Shown here: one piece after another, positions 44,896 through 54,160 of the stretch | Position numbering within the stretch: position 1 is the stretch's first letter | How the letters are laid out: every line of letters begins with the position of its first letter | Origin: Vreelandella arcis | GTDB lineage: Bacteria; Pseudomonadota; Gammaproteobacteria; Pseudomonadales; Halomonadaceae | NCBI RefSeq assembly: GCF_900103865.1 | Contig: NZ_FNII01000008.1 | Span: 62,001-126,000 of the forward strand | DNA length: 64,000 nt | Direction: 5' to 3' | Program-made: the position numbers and the translations under genes | Notes under the pieces: generated by a model | Database searches by the model: none | Seen by the model: only the letters and a program-made list of their open reading frames with translations | What the model was told of the DNA's origin: nothing

Positions 44896-46590
44896 ATGAA
44901 TGAATCATTTCTTGCACTTCTGGCATTTACGCCACTGCTATTAGCAGGGGTACTGCTAATTGGCTTTAAAATACCCGCCAAGATAGCCATGCCCATCGTT
45001 TTTCTTGCTGCAGCGATCATCGGCCTGACCGCCTGGGACATGTCCTTTTCGCGGATTGCGGCCTCGACGATTCAAGGACTCATCCAAACGGCGGGGCTGT
45101 TATGGATTATTTTCGGCGCAATCCTACTGCTTAATACGCTTAAGCACTCGGGGGGCATTACCGCCATTCGTAACGGGTTTTCGGGGATCAGCCCCGACCG
45201 TCGCGTTCAGGCGCTGATTGTCGCGTGGCTGTTTGGCTGCTTTATTGAAGGGGCGTCTGGATTTGGCACGCCTGCCGCCGTTGCCGCACCGCTAATGGTG
45301 GCCCTGGGTTTCCCCGCGTTGGCAGCAGTGGTCGTCGGTATGATGATCCAATCCACCCCGGTGTCTTTCGGTGCCGTGGGTACGCCGATCGTCGTCGGCG
45401 TGGGTAGCGGGCTAAATCGCGCTAGCATCACCTCTGAATTAGAAGCGGCCGGCTCAACCTGGGAGATCTTTTTCCAGCAGGTGACCAGCGGCGTGGCCAT
45501 TACTCACGGCATTGTGGGTGTTTTAATGCCGCTGATCCTAGTAGTCGTGATGGTTCGCTTCTTCGGCGCCAATAAGTCCTGGAAAGAAGGCTTATCAATT
45601 ACCCCCTTTGCCCTGTTTACCGGCATCTCTTTCGTAGTGCCGTACATGCTGGTTGGCGTGTTTCTGGGGCCCGAATTCCCGTCCATGATCGGAGCGATGG
45701 TAGGCCTCGCCATTGTCGTGCCTGCTGCGCGTAAGGGCTTCCTGCTGCCCAAAGACACCTGGGACTTCCCCGAATCGAGCGCCTGGCCCGACGAGTGGAT
45801 CGGCAACCTGCAAATCAAGCTTGAAGACGTTGTCGGGCAAGCGCCAATGTCGACCTTCAAAGGCTGGATACCCTATGTTTTGTTGGCGGTTTTCCTGGTC
45901 GCCTCAAGAACCATTGAACCGTTAAAAGCAGCACTCACTTCACTTAGCCTGAGCTGGTCGAATATTCTCGGCGAAGAAGGCATTAGCGGCAGCATGCAGC
46001 CACTTTACCTGCCTGGCGGTATTATCCTGGCGGTGGTCGCGGTCACCTTCTTCATCCACCAGATGAATGCCCGCAAGATGAGCGCGGCGATATCCGAGTC
46101 GACCAAAACCATTTTTGGTGCGGGCTTCGTGCTGATCTTCACCGTGCCGATGGTGCGTATTCTGATCAACTCCGGGGTTAACGGGGCCGATATTGTCTCG
46201 ATGCCGGTGATGATGGCGCAGGCTGTTGCCAGTGGTGTCGGGGACATATACCCGTTCTTTGCCCCGGCTATCGGTGCCATGGGGGCCTTTATTGCTGGCT
46301 CTAACACGGTATCTAACCTAATGTTGGCCGAGTTCCAGTTTAGCGTTGCCGAAACCCTTGGCCTGTCTACCGCGATGATGGTGGCACTTCAAGCAGTCGG
46401 GGCGGCAGCCGGTAATATGATTGCGATCCACAACGTAGTGGCCGCTTCTGCTACGGTTGGTTTATTGGGTCGTGAAGGGGCTACCATCCGTAAAACGATT
46501 CTGCCGACCATTTATTACCTGATCGCTGCTGGTCTGATCGGCTTGATCGCCTTTTACGTTTTGGGGGTCACCGATCCGCTCGTCGGATAG
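44896..46590 (+). CDS. glcA: LctP-family permease, probable glycolate permease
   Basis: Inner-membrane transporter of 564 residues of the L-lactate permease family, with about twelve or thirteen helices. Features: [72 protein letters not shown] and [21 protein letters not shown]. coli LldP and GlcA both belong here and carry lactate and glycolate. The position directly before glcDEFG favours GlcA, but lactate cannot be excluded. Confidence 0.85.
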   Translation: MNESFLALLAFTPLLLAGVLLIGFKIPAKIAMPIVFLAAAIIGLTAWDMSFSRIAASTIQGLIQTAGLLWIIFGAILLLNTLKHSGGITAIRNGFSGISPDRRVQALIVAWLFGCFIEGASGFGTPAAVAAPLMVALGFPALAAVVVGMMIQSTPVSFGAVGTPIVVGVGSGLNRASITSELEAAGSTWEIFFQQVTSGVAITHGIVGVLMPLILVVVMVRFFGANKSWKEGLSITPFALFTGISFVVPYMLVGVFLGPEFPSMIGAMVGLAIVVPAARKGFLLPKDTWDFPESSAWPDEWIGNLQIKLEDVVGQAPMSTFKGWIPYVLLAVFLVASRTIEPLKAALTSLSLSWSNILGEEGISGSMQPLYLPGGIILAVVAVTFFIHQMNARKMSAAISESTKTIFGAGFVLIFTVPMVRILINSGVNGADIVSMPVMMAQAVASGVGDIYPFFAPAIGAMGAFIAGSNTVSNLMLAEFQFSVAETLGLSTAMMVALQAVGAAAGNMIAIHNVVAASATVGLLGREGATIRKTILPTIYYLIAAGLIGLIAFYVLGVTDPLVG

Positions 46591-46667
46591 CCATACATGA
46601 CCCATTTAGGTCGCCGGGTGGGAACCTCGGCGACATTATGCAAAAGCTTCCCACCACCGGGATAGAT

Positions 46668-46688
46668 TTATGGAAATCTTTTCCATAA
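46668..46688. promoter_or_regulatory. Palindromic operator upstream of glcD
   Basis: Perfect 9-3-9 palindrome TTATGGAAA-TCT-TTTCCATAA ends 48 bases before the glcD ATG. It differs from the TGGTnnnACCA site before the permease, so another regulator may be involved. Confidence 0.55.
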
Positions 46689-46736
46689 TATAAGTCTAAC
46701 AATTGCCCACGCCCTCCTCACCGCTAGGAGCTAGCC

Positions 46737-48236
46737 ATGAATATCTCCTTTGATGAGCGCCTCGACGGCGAACTGGTTCGCCGCGACAAAACCGAGGTGC
46801 TGACCGACCTGCAGCAAGCCGTGCCCACGCTCACCTTGCTGCACCGCGAAGAAGACCTGCACCCGTTTGAATGCGACGGCCTGGCGGCCTACCGCATCTT
46901 GCCGATGCTGGTCGCACTGCCAGAGACCCTGGACGAAGTTGAGGGGTTACTCAAACGTTGTCACGCACTGGGCGTACCGGTGGTGACACGCGGTGCGGGC
47001 ACCGGGCTTTCCGGTGGCGCGCTGCCCCTCGAACGGGGCGTCTTACTGGTTATGTCGCGCTTCAATCAAATCTTAAAGGTCGACCCCGAGGCGCGCTTAG
47101 CCAGGGTACAACCCGGCGTGCGTAACCTGGCGATTTCCGAAGCCGCCGCGCCCTTCGGGCTTTATTATGCACCGGATCCCTCGTCGCAAATCGCCTGCTC
47201 GATCGGCGGTAACGTGGCCGAAAACGCCGGGGGCGTGCACTGCCTGAAATACGGCCTGACCGTGCACAACGTCATGCGTGTTGACGTACTGACGATTGAA
47301 GGCGAGCACATGACGCTGGGCTCCGAGGCCTTGGACGCCCCAGGTTTTGACCTGCTCGCGTTGATGAACGGTTCTGAGGGCATGCTGGGTGTGGTGACCG
47401 AAATCACCGTCAAACTGTTACCCAAGCCCGAAACCGCCAAGGTTCTTATGGCGAGTTTTGACGACGTTGAAAAAGCCGGCCGGGCAGTGGGCGATATTAT
47501 CGCCGCAGGCATTATCCCTGGCGGCTTGGAAATGATGGATAAGCTGGCCATCAAGGCCGCGGAAGATTTCGTCAAGGCCGGTTATCCGCTGGATGCCGAA
47601 GCCATTTTGTTGTGCGAACTCGACGGCGTAGAAGCCGACGTGGACGACGACTGCGACACCGTGCGCCGTGTGCTAACCGAGGCCGGCGCAACCGATATTC
47701 AGCAGGCCCGCGACGACGCCGAACGCGCCAAGTTCTGGGCAGGCCGGAAAAACGCCTTCCCGGCGGTTGGGCGTATGTCGCCGGATTACTACTGCATGGA
47801 CGGCACCATTCCCCGCCGCGAATTGCCCCGCGTGCTGAAAGGCATTGCCGCGCTTTCTGAAGAAAGCGGCCTGCTGGTGGCCAACGTCTTCCACGCCGGT
47901 GACGGCAATATGCACCCGCTCATTCTGTTTGATGCCAACAAGGAAGGCGAGCTGGCACTGGCGGAAGACGTGGGCGGCAAGATCCTCGAGCTGTGTGTCG
48001 CCGCCGGCGGGTCAATTACCGGTGAGCACGGCGTGGGGCGGGAAAAGATCAATCAAATGTGCAGCCAGTTCCAGCCCGATGAGCTGAGCATTTTTCATGC
48101 ATTGAAAGCGGCATTCGACCCGCAGGGGTTGCTCAACCCCGGTAAGAACATTCCCACCTTGGCGCGCTGCGCCGAGTTTGGCGCGATGCATGTACATAAC
48201 AACGAACTCCCGCATCCGGATCTGCCGCGTTTCTGA
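46737..48236 (+). CDS. glcD: Glycolate oxidase FAD subunit GlcD
   Basis: FAD-linked oxidoreductase of 499 residues. The FAD_binding_4 domain (about 55-235) has VVTRGAGTGLSGGALPLERG and PDPSSQIACSIGGNVAENAG. The C-terminal FAD-oxidase domain contains NVFHAGDGNMHPLILFD and GGSITGEHGVGREKINQM. With GlcE and GlcF it oxidises glycolate (and D-lactate) to glyoxylate and feeds the quinone pool. First of four genes glcDEFG. Confidence 0.95.
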   Translation: MNISFDERLDGELVRRDKTEVLTDLQQAVPTLTLLHREEDLHPFECDGLAAYRILPMLVALPETLDEVEGLLKRCHALGVPVVTRGAGTGLSGGALPLERGVLLVMSRFNQILKVDPEARLARVQPGVRNLAISEAAAPFGLYYAPDPSSQIACSIGGNVAENAGGVHCLKYGLTVHNVMRVDVLTIEGEHMTLGSEALDAPGFDLLALMNGSEGMLGVVTEITVKLLPKPETAKVLMASFDDVEKAGRAVGDIIAAGIIPGGLEMMDKLAIKAAEDFVKAGYPLDAEAILLCELDGVEADVDDDCDTVRRVLTEAGATDIQQARDDAERAKFWAGRKNAFPAVGRMSPDYYCMDGTIPRRELPRVLKGIAALSEESGLLVANVFHAGDGNMHPLILFDANKEGELALAEDVGGKILELCVAAGGSITGEHGVGREKINQMCSQFQPDELSIFHALKAAFDPQGLLNPGKNIPTLARCAEFGAMHVHNNELPHPDLPRF

Positions 48237-48260
48237 TGCGCACCATGACTAGGAAAGACC

Positions 48261-49361
48261 ATGACTGACACCGTGACTCACACTGCGGATCGCGACATAG
48301 CCGACGCGCTATGCGAGCAGGTTCGCGAGGCCTACGCCTCTCGCACGCCGCTGCGGATTGTCGGCGGCGACACCCGCGCCTTTTACGGCCGCCCGGTAGA
48401 CGGCCAAGCGCTCAACGTCACTGACCACAGCGGCATCGTTGATTACGACCCAGTGGAGCTTGTGGTCACCGTGCGCGCAGGCACCCGCTTAAGCGCGTTA
48501 GAGGCCGTGTTAGCAGATAAACACCAGATGCTTCCCTTCGAGCCCCCCGCTTTTGGCGAGGCCAGCACGATTGGCGGCGCCGTTGCCACCGGACTTTCCG
48601 GCCCACGCCGCCCCTGGGCAGGCGCGGCCCGCGACTTCGTCCTTGGCACACGAGTCATTACCCAGGAAGGCAAGTTGTTGCGCTTCGGCGGTGAGGTAAT
48701 GAAAAACGTCGCCGGCTATGATTTCTCGCGCTTGATGGCTGGCGCACAAGGCACGCTTGGCGTGCTGGCCGACATTTCCTTCAAAGTCCTTCCATTGCCC
48801 AGCGCCACCCACAGTTTGCGCTTGCCGATGGGCATCGATGACGCACTGAAAAAACTCGCCGAACTGGGCCGCCAGCCGCTGCCGATTACCGCTGCTGCTT
48901 GGCACCAGGGAGAGCTTTTCATTCGCCTGGAAGGCGGCCACAGCTCGGTAAAAGCCACTCAAGAACGCCTGGGCGGGGACGAGCTTGACGCCAGTTTTTG
49001 GCAATCCCTACGCGACCACCAACATGCCTTCTTCACGCTCGGCGAAGGGCAAGCGTTATGGCGGCTATCACTGCCACCCAACACGCCGCCTTTGGCGCTG
49101 TATATTGCCGATGCGGATATCTTTTACGACTGGGGCGGCAGCCAGCGCTGGGTGAAAACCTCGCTTGATGCCGACACGCTGCGCAATGCTTGCCACGCCG
49201 CAGGCGGCCATGCCACCTGCTATACGCCCTATACGCAAGGTGGCGCGCAAAGCCCCTTTACGCCGTTGCCCAGCGTGGTGGAAAAATACCATCGCAACTT
49301 GAAAGCGGAGCTGGATGTCCACGGCATTTTTAACCCTGGACGTCTCTATGCGGCGTTTTAA
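48261..49361 (+). CDS. glcE: Glycolate oxidase subunit GlcE
   Basis: FAD-binding subunit of 366 residues. FAD_binding_4 features: TPLRIVGGDTRAFYGRPVDG, GTRLSALEAVLADKHQMLPF, GGAVATGLSGPRRPWAGAAR and GEVMKNVAGYDFSRLMAGAQ. It is shorter than GlcD as usual and starts 24 bases after it. Confidence 0.94.
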   Translation: MTDTVTHTADRDIADALCEQVREAYASRTPLRIVGGDTRAFYGRPVDGQALNVTDHSGIVDYDPVELVVTVRAGTRLSALEAVLADKHQMLPFEPPAFGEASTIGGAVATGLSGPRRPWAGAARDFVLGTRVITQEGKLLRFGGEVMKNVAGYDFSRLMAGAQGTLGVLADISFKVLPLPSATHSLRLPMGIDDALKKLAELGRQPLPITAAAWHQGELFIRLEGGHSSVKATQERLGGDELDASFWQSLRDHQHAFFTLGEGQALWRLSLPPNTPPLALYIADADIFYDWGGSQRWVKTSLDADTLRNACHAAGGHATCYTPYTQGGAQSPFTPLPSVVEKYHRNLKAELDVHGIFNPGRLYAAF

Positions 49362-49375
49362 TCAGGAGAGCTGAC

Positions 49376-50605
49376 ATGCAGACGCAATTTACCGATGCCG
49401 CCCTTGAAAAGCCGCATATCCAGGAAGCCGATCGCGTTTTGCGCACCTGTGTACACTGCGGTTTCTGTAACGCCACCTGCCCCACCTATCAACTGCTGGG
49501 CGATGAGCGTGACGGCCCCCGAGGGCGCATCTATTTAATGAAAGAGCTGCTTGAGAGTCACGATGACGATGACCAGGTAACCGAAGAAACTCGCCTGCAT
49601 CTGGATCGCTGCCTCACCTGCCTCAACTGTGAGACCACCTGCCCATCGGGGGTGGAGTACCACAAGCTGCTCAACATTGGGCGTGCCGAAATTGAACGCC
49701 GCGTGCCGCGCCCCGCTAGCGAGCGGGCGCAACGCTATGCGCTGCGCAAAATGCTGGTCGATCCGCAACGTTTTAAGGCACTGCTGGCATTGGGTCAAAC
49801 CTTCAAGCCGCTGGTGCCGGGCAAATTGCGCAGCAAAATGCCCCCCGCACCGGTCGATGCAGGCCAACGGCCCAGCACTCAGCACAGCCGCCAGGTACTG
49901 ATGCTGGAAGGGTGCGTGCAGCCCGGGCTGTCACCCAACACCAACGCCGCCACCGCGCGAGTGCTGGACCGTCTGGGTATCAGCGTCACGCCGGTGAGCG
50001 AGGCGGGCTGCTGCGGTGCGGTTGACTTCCACCTCAACGCTCAGAAAGACGGACTCGCCCGCGCGCGCGCCAATATCGACGCCTGGTGGCCCCACGTTGA
50101 GCAGGGCGCGGAAGCCATCGTGCAAACCGCCAGCGGCTGCGGCGCCTTCGTTAAAGAATATGGCGAAATGCTCAAAGACGATCCGGACTATGCAGAAAAA
50201 GCCCAAACAGTCAGCGCGTTGGCCAAAGATATCGTGGAAGTACTGCGCGACGAGCCGCTGGAAACGCTGGATGTTCAGGCCAGACAACGCTTGGCATTTC
50301 ACTGCCCCTGCACCCTGCAACACGCGCAAAAGCTCAACGGCGCAGTTGAAGGCGTGCTCACCAAGCTGGGCTTTGCGCTCACCCCGGTGCAGGATGCTCA
50401 CCTATGCTGCGGCTCGGCGGGTACCTACTCGATTACCCAGCCAGAGCTTGCCACCCAACTGCGCGACAATAAGCTTAATGCGCTGGAAGCAGGTGACCCG
50501 GAAATGATCGTCACGGCGAATATCGGCTGCCAAACTCACTTAGCCGGCGCCAACCGCACACCGGTTCGCCACTGGGTCGAGATCGTGGACGCCGCCTTAC
50601 ACTGA
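49376..50605 (+). CDS. glcF: Glycolate oxidase iron-sulfur subunit GlcF
   Basis: Iron-sulfur protein of 409 residues. Two [4Fe-4S] motifs lie near the N-terminus (CVHCGFCNATCP and CLTCLNCETTCP) and two CCG domains in the rest (EAGCCGAVDFH and HLCCGSAGTY). It links the flavin subunits to the membrane quinone pool. It starts 14 bases after glcE, with AGGAGA upstream. Confidence 0.95.
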   Translation: MQTQFTDAALEKPHIQEADRVLRTCVHCGFCNATCPTYQLLGDERDGPRGRIYLMKELLESHDDDDQVTEETRLHLDRCLTCLNCETTCPSGVEYHKLLNIGRAEIERRVPRPASERAQRYALRKMLVDPQRFKALLALGQTFKPLVPGKLRSKMPPAPVDAGQRPSTQHSRQVLMLEGCVQPGLSPNTNAATARVLDRLGISVTPVSEAGCCGAVDFHLNAQKDGLARARANIDAWWPHVEQGAEAIVQTASGCGAFVKEYGEMLKDDPDYAEKAQTVSALAKDIVEVLRDEPLETLDVQARQRLAFHCPCTLQHAQKLNGAVEGVLTKLGFALTPVQDAHLCCGSAGTYSITQPELATQLRDNKLNALEAGDPEMIVTANIGCQTHLAGANRTPVRHWVEIVDAALH

Positions 50606-50687
50606 GCCAACCGAAAGGCTTTACCGCCCATGCTGCTTTCGTCAGCATGGGCTTTTCTAACAGGAAACCTGACAAAAGGACATCCTA

Positions 50688-51089
50688 ATGCAAAGCAAAG
50701 CGATTCTATCCCAAGCGGACGTTATTAACGTACTTGATGCCGCCCAAAAAGAAGCCGACAGCAACGGCTGGGCGGTCACCATTGCCGTCGCCGACGATGG
50801 CGGCCACCTGCTCGCCCTGCGCCGCCTGGACGGCGCCGCCCCCTTTAGCGCCGACGTTGCCACCCAAAAAGCGCGTAGCGCCGCCCTCGGCCGCAAAGAA
50901 ACGCAAGTGTTTGAAGATATGATCAACGGCGGTCGCACCGCGTTTGTCACTGCGCCACTTGAGGCGTTGCTGTCAGGTGGTGTGCCCATTATCGTCGATG
51001 GCCAAGTGGTCGGTTCGGTAGGCATTTCAGGCGTTAAGCCGGATCAGGACGTTCAGGTTGCCAAAGCCGGCGTTGCCGCGATTGCCTAA
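50688..51089 (+). CDS. glcG: GlcG/HbpS-family protein
   Basis: Protein of 133 residues of the GlcG/HbpS family (AKSEA-like KEADSNGWAVTIAVADDGGH, LLALRRLDGAAPFSADVATQ, GGVPIIVDGQVVGSVGISG). Members are often co-encoded with glycolate oxidase; some bind haem or cobalamin, and the role in glycolate use is not settled. A strong terminator follows. Confidence 0.9.
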   Translation: MQSKAILSQADVINVLDAAQKEADSNGWAVTIAVADDGGHLLALRRLDGAAPFSADVATQKARSAALGRKETQVFEDMINGGRTAFVTAPLEALLSGGVPIIVDGQVVGSVGISGVKPDQDVQVAKAGVAAIA

Positions 51090-51117
51090 GCAATGCCTTT
51101 AAAAGGCACGCACAACG

Positions 51118-51149
51118 AAAAGCCCCGGATCATTGATCCGGGGCTTTTT
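51118..51149. terminator. Bidirectional terminator between glcG and the tRNA array
   Basis: Perfect stem AGCCCCGGATC / GATCCGGGGCT with loop ATT, flanked by A and T runs on both sides. It can end glcG transcription on plus and the tRNA transcript on minus. Confidence 0.88.
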
Positions 51150-51238
51150 AAATTCGTTCGGTATAAAACCGATGACTTACTATGCTGACAATCTATACTG
51201 ACGATGAAAACCAGATCAGACGACGAATAAATGCTTAA

Positions 51239-51315
51239 TGGCGGACCGGACGAGACTCGAACTCGCGACCTCCGGCGTGACAGGCCGGCATTCTAACCAA
51301 CTGAACTACCGGTCC
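51239..51315 (-). tRNA. tRNA-Asp (GTC), copy 1
   Basis: Cloverleaf of 77 bases including encoded CCA. On the minus strand it begins GGACCGGTAGTTCAGTTGG, has the anticodon loop CTGTCACG (GTC), the T-loop GTTCGAGTC and ends GGTCCGCCA. The acceptor arms GGACCGG and CCGGTCC match. Almost identical to the copy at 51501. Confidence 0.95.
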
Positions 51316-51384
51316 ACGTTAAAGCACAAACATCAATCTGGGTCTTGCATCGCTACCATTTAAACGCGTCAGAGCGCTTTCAAA

Positions 51385-51460
51385 TGGTGGGTGGTACTGG
51401 GTTCGAACCAGTGACCCCCAGCTTGTAAGGCTGGTGCTCTCCCAACTGAGCTAACCACCC
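51385..51460 (-). tRNA. tRNA-Val (TAC), copy 1
   Basis: Cloverleaf of 76 bases with encoded CCA: GGGTGGTTAGCTCAGTTGGG at the 5' end, anticodon loop CTTACAA (TAC), T-loop GTTCGAACC and 3' ACCACCCACCA. Part of a Val-Asp-Val-Asp array read on the minus strand. Confidence 0.95.
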
Positions 51461-51500
51461 AAGCCGTTGGAATACCAACAGTAATACAGCGTGTTTATCG

Positions 51501-51577
51501 TGGCGGACCGGACGAGACTCGAACTCGCGACCTCCGGCGTGACAGGCCGGCATTCTAACCAACTGAACTACCGGTCC
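51501..51577 (-). tRNA. tRNA-Asp (GTC), copy 2
   Basis: Cloverleaf of 77 bases with the same sequence as copy 1 and the anticodon GTC. It lies between the two valine tRNAs. Confidence 0.95.
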
Positions 51578-51640
51578 GCTGTATCGCACTATTAACGCAC
51601 TGCGTTTTCCTTACTATCACGTATCCAGATCATCATAAGA

Positions 51641-51716
51641 TGGTGGGTGGTACTGGGTTCGAACCAGTGACCCCCAGCTTGTAAGGCTGGTGCTCTCCCA
51701 ACTGAGCTAACCACCC
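51641..51716 (-). tRNA. tRNA-Val (TAC), copy 2
   Basis: Cloverleaf of 76 bases, same as copy 1, anticodon TAC, with encoded CCA. First in transcription order of the array. Confidence 0.95.
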
Positions 51717-51806
51717 GCTGGTTACGTGGCGCTGAATTCTACAGCAGATGCGAAGGAAGTCAATACGCTACGTTCAAATACTGTGTCCACAAACCAGGTT
51801 TACAGA

Positions 51807-52562
51807 CTAAGATTTAAACGCACGCTTGGCTGACGCCTTACTGCAGGTCTGAGCGCGCACGAAGGATGCCCCATGAGCGGCAGCTTCGTCAATCAAAATC
51901 GTTTGATTCAGCCCCGATGCCCGACGGGGTTTAAAGTCATGATCACCATCGGACAGCCAGGCCAGGCGCAGGTTAGTTGGCAGCGCATACTGAGCCACCT
52001 CTTCGCGACCACCAAAGGGGTCACGCTCGCCCTGTAGTATCAAAGCTGGGGCGCTCACGTCCGGCCAGTGCGCCAGACGCAGCTTGTCAGGCGCTTTAGG
52101 CGGATGAAACGGATAACCGGCGATTAGCAACCCAGGGCACGACTGTTCACTGGCCAGCATGCTCGCGGCACGACCTCCCATCGACTTACCACCCAGCCAG
52201 AGCGGCAGCGGCGTTAGCGGTGCCAAACAGGCATACCAGCGCGCCAATTCTGCCACTGTGCGGGCAATGGCGGGCGGCGGACGGCGTTTACCCGTTGCCT
52301 GCATCTGCTGCATGTAGCCAAAATCAAAGGTGATGACCTGGAGCCCCTGTTGCGCTAAGGCGCTTGAGAACTGCTGCATAAACGCTGAGCGATGCCCGGC
52401 CCCCGCCCCGTGGGCCAACAATAAGCTGCCGTGAGTTGCCTGCCCATAAAGCCTCAGCGGGCCCAGGCCCTCGAGCCAAAAACAGCCGCTGACTTGCTCA
52501 GCGAGCGCCCCGCTTAGCACCTGCTCATCTACCACGGTTTCTTGCGGCCACTCGGCGTCCAC
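51807..52562 (-). CDS. Alpha/beta-hydrolase (KANL3/Tex30-like family)
   Basis: Cytoplasmic hydrolase-fold protein of 251 residues. It has LLLAHGAGAGHRSAFMQQFS (oxyanion region), the nucleophile elbow LGGKSMGGRAA, an Asp in LQGERDPFGG and a His in SDGDHDF. This is the pattern of the small KANL3/Tex30-like alpha/beta hydrolases, whose substrates are unknown. No partner gene; the divergent hemN is unrelated. Confidence 0.8.
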   Translation of the reverse strand: MDAEWPQETVVDEQVLSGALAEQVSGCFWLEGLGPLRLYGQATHGSLLLAHGAGAGHRSAFMQQFSSALAQQGLQVITFDFGYMQQMQATGKRRPPPAIARTVAELARWYACLAPLTPLPLWLGGKSMGGRAASMLASEQSCPGLLIAGYPFHPPKAPDKLRLAHWPDVSAPALILQGERDPFGGREEVAQYALPTNLRLAWLSDGDHDFKPRRASGLNQTILIDEAAAHGASFVRAQTCSKASAKRAFKS

Positions 52563-52604
52563 TTCCCACCTCCCCTGTTGTTGCGCCCTTTAGCGCCTCT
52601 TTGT

Positions 52605-52618
52605 TTGACATGGCTCAA
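52605..52618 (+). promoter_or_regulatory. Anr/FNR box upstream of hemN
   Basis: TTGAC-ATGG-CTCAA matches the FNR/Anr consensus TTGATnnnnATCAA at eight of ten positions. It lies 60 bases before the hemN start, and the regulator gene itself follows hemN. Confidence 0.55.
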
Positions 52619-52678
52619 CATTCGCCCGCCCCCCAGCGGCTACTATCGCTATAAGCTTTTGATTTGGAGCACGGCCCT

Positions 52679-54094
52679 ATGCCAGCCAACATTCCCACAG
52701 CGCCTAACGACGCGCCAACCTCAGCGGCGTGGGCCGACGAGTTAATCCACCGCTATGCACAAAGTGGCCCACGGTATACGTCTTACCCCACGGCGCTTTC
52801 CTTTAGCGAAGGGTTTACCGCGGGCGACTTTACCGCCGCACTGGCCCGCAGCAACGCTGGTCAAAGGGCGCTGTCGCTTTATGTGCATATCCCATTCTGC
52901 CGTAAAATTTGTTTCTACTGTGCATGCAATAAAATCGCCACAAAAAACACCGCACTCGCCGAGCCTTACCTTGAGCGGATCGACCAGGAAATGGCTCTCA
53001 CCTCGCGCCACCTCGACCACCAGCGCCCAGTCCAACAGCTGCATTGGGGTGGCGGTACGCCGACATTTTTAACCCTCGACCAGATGAGTCATTTAATTGA
53101 CCGCCTGGACACTCGCTTCGGACTTTCCAGCGACCCTGATCGCGATTACGCTATCGAGATTGACCCTCGTGAAGCCGATGTATTGACACTGCGCCACCTG
53201 CAGTCGCTGGGCTTTAATCGCTTGAGTCTTGGCGTGCAAGATCTTGACCCGCAGGTGCAGCAAGCGATCAATCGTCATCAACCGCGAGTGCTGACCGAAA
53301 CGCTAATGGACGAGGCTCAGCGGCTAAGGTTCCGCTCGCTCAACCTCGACCTGATCTACGGCCTGCCCCTGCAAACGGCGGACAGTTTTGCGAAGACCCT
53401 AGGCCAGATTATCGAGTTAAATCCAGCGCGCCTGTCGGTGTTTAACTATGCCCACCTGCCACAGCGCTTTCCCCCACAGCGGCGCATTAACCGCGATGAC
53501 ATGCCCAGCGCCGACGAGAAACTGGCCATGCTGCGTATCACCATTGAAATGTTAACCGCAGCGGGCTATGTGCATATCGGCATGGATCATTTTGCCCGGC
53601 CGGACGACAGCTTGGCCGTTGCCCAACGCAACGGCACACTACAGCGCAATTTCCAGGGCTACTCCAGCCATGCCCAGTGCGACTTGATCGGCCTTGGCGT
53701 CTCGGCGATTTCACGCATCGATGACAGCTACGCACAAAACAGCAGCGTGCTTGACCACTATGCAGCCGCCATTGATGAGGGACGTCTGGCCACTCAGCGT
53801 GGCCTACGCTTGAACCGCGACGACTTAATTCGACGCGATGCTATCGAGCGCTTGATGTGCGACATGCGACTGGATTTAGCCGCCCTCGGCGAGCGCTGGC
53901 AGATCGATGCCCCAGCATATTTCCGTCCGGCATTGGCATCGCTTGATCAGGCCCAGCAGGACGGACTGATCGTTCTACAAGACAATCAACTGCAGGTTAC
54001 CCCTATGGGACGGTTACTTATCCGTCACTTAGCCATGGCGTTTGACACACACTTGCCTAATCAAGACAAACCGAATTACTCGAATATTGTTTAA
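52679..54094 (+). CDS. hemN: Oxygen-independent coproporphyrinogen III oxidase HemN
   Basis: Radical SAM enzyme of 471 residues that makes protoporphyrinogen IX without oxygen. The cluster motif is CRKICFYCAC (CxxxCxxC) within VHIPFCRKICFYC, preceded by RYTSYPTALSFSE, and followed by LHWGGGTPTFL and a C-terminal HemN domain (about 375-460). ATG 52679 has GGAG upstream; the TTG at 52664 is not needed. An Anr box precedes it and the anr gene follows, the same order as in Pseudomonas. Confidence 0.93.
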   Translation: MPANIPTAPNDAPTSAAWADELIHRYAQSGPRYTSYPTALSFSEGFTAGDFTAALARSNAGQRALSLYVHIPFCRKICFYCACNKIATKNTALAEPYLERIDQEMALTSRHLDHQRPVQQLHWGGGTPTFLTLDQMSHLIDRLDTRFGLSSDPDRDYAIEIDPREADVLTLRHLQSLGFNRLSLGVQDLDPQVQQAINRHQPRVLTETLMDEAQRLRFRSLNLDLIYGLPLQTADSFAKTLGQIIELNPARLSVFNYAHLPQRFPPQRRINRDDMPSADEKLAMLRITIEMLTAAGYVHIGMDHFARPDDSLAVAQRNGTLQRNFQGYSSHAQCDLIGLGVSAISRIDDSYAQNSSVLDHYAAAIDEGRLATQRGLRLNRDDLIRRDAIERLMCDMRLDLAALGERWQIDAPAYFRPALASLDQAQQDGLIVLQDNQLQVTPMGRLLIRHLAMAFDTHLPNQDKPNYSNIV

Positions 54095-54160
54095 TGGTTG
54101 TTAATGATGCGCTCCAGCTTACATAATGAAGAGACGCCATCCCTCTCGGAGACTCTTATT

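Noticed and set aside
51380..51589. 69-codon minus-strand ORF over the tRNA genes
   Set aside because: It lies across tRNA-Asp and tRNA-Val and encodes only translated tRNA sequence.
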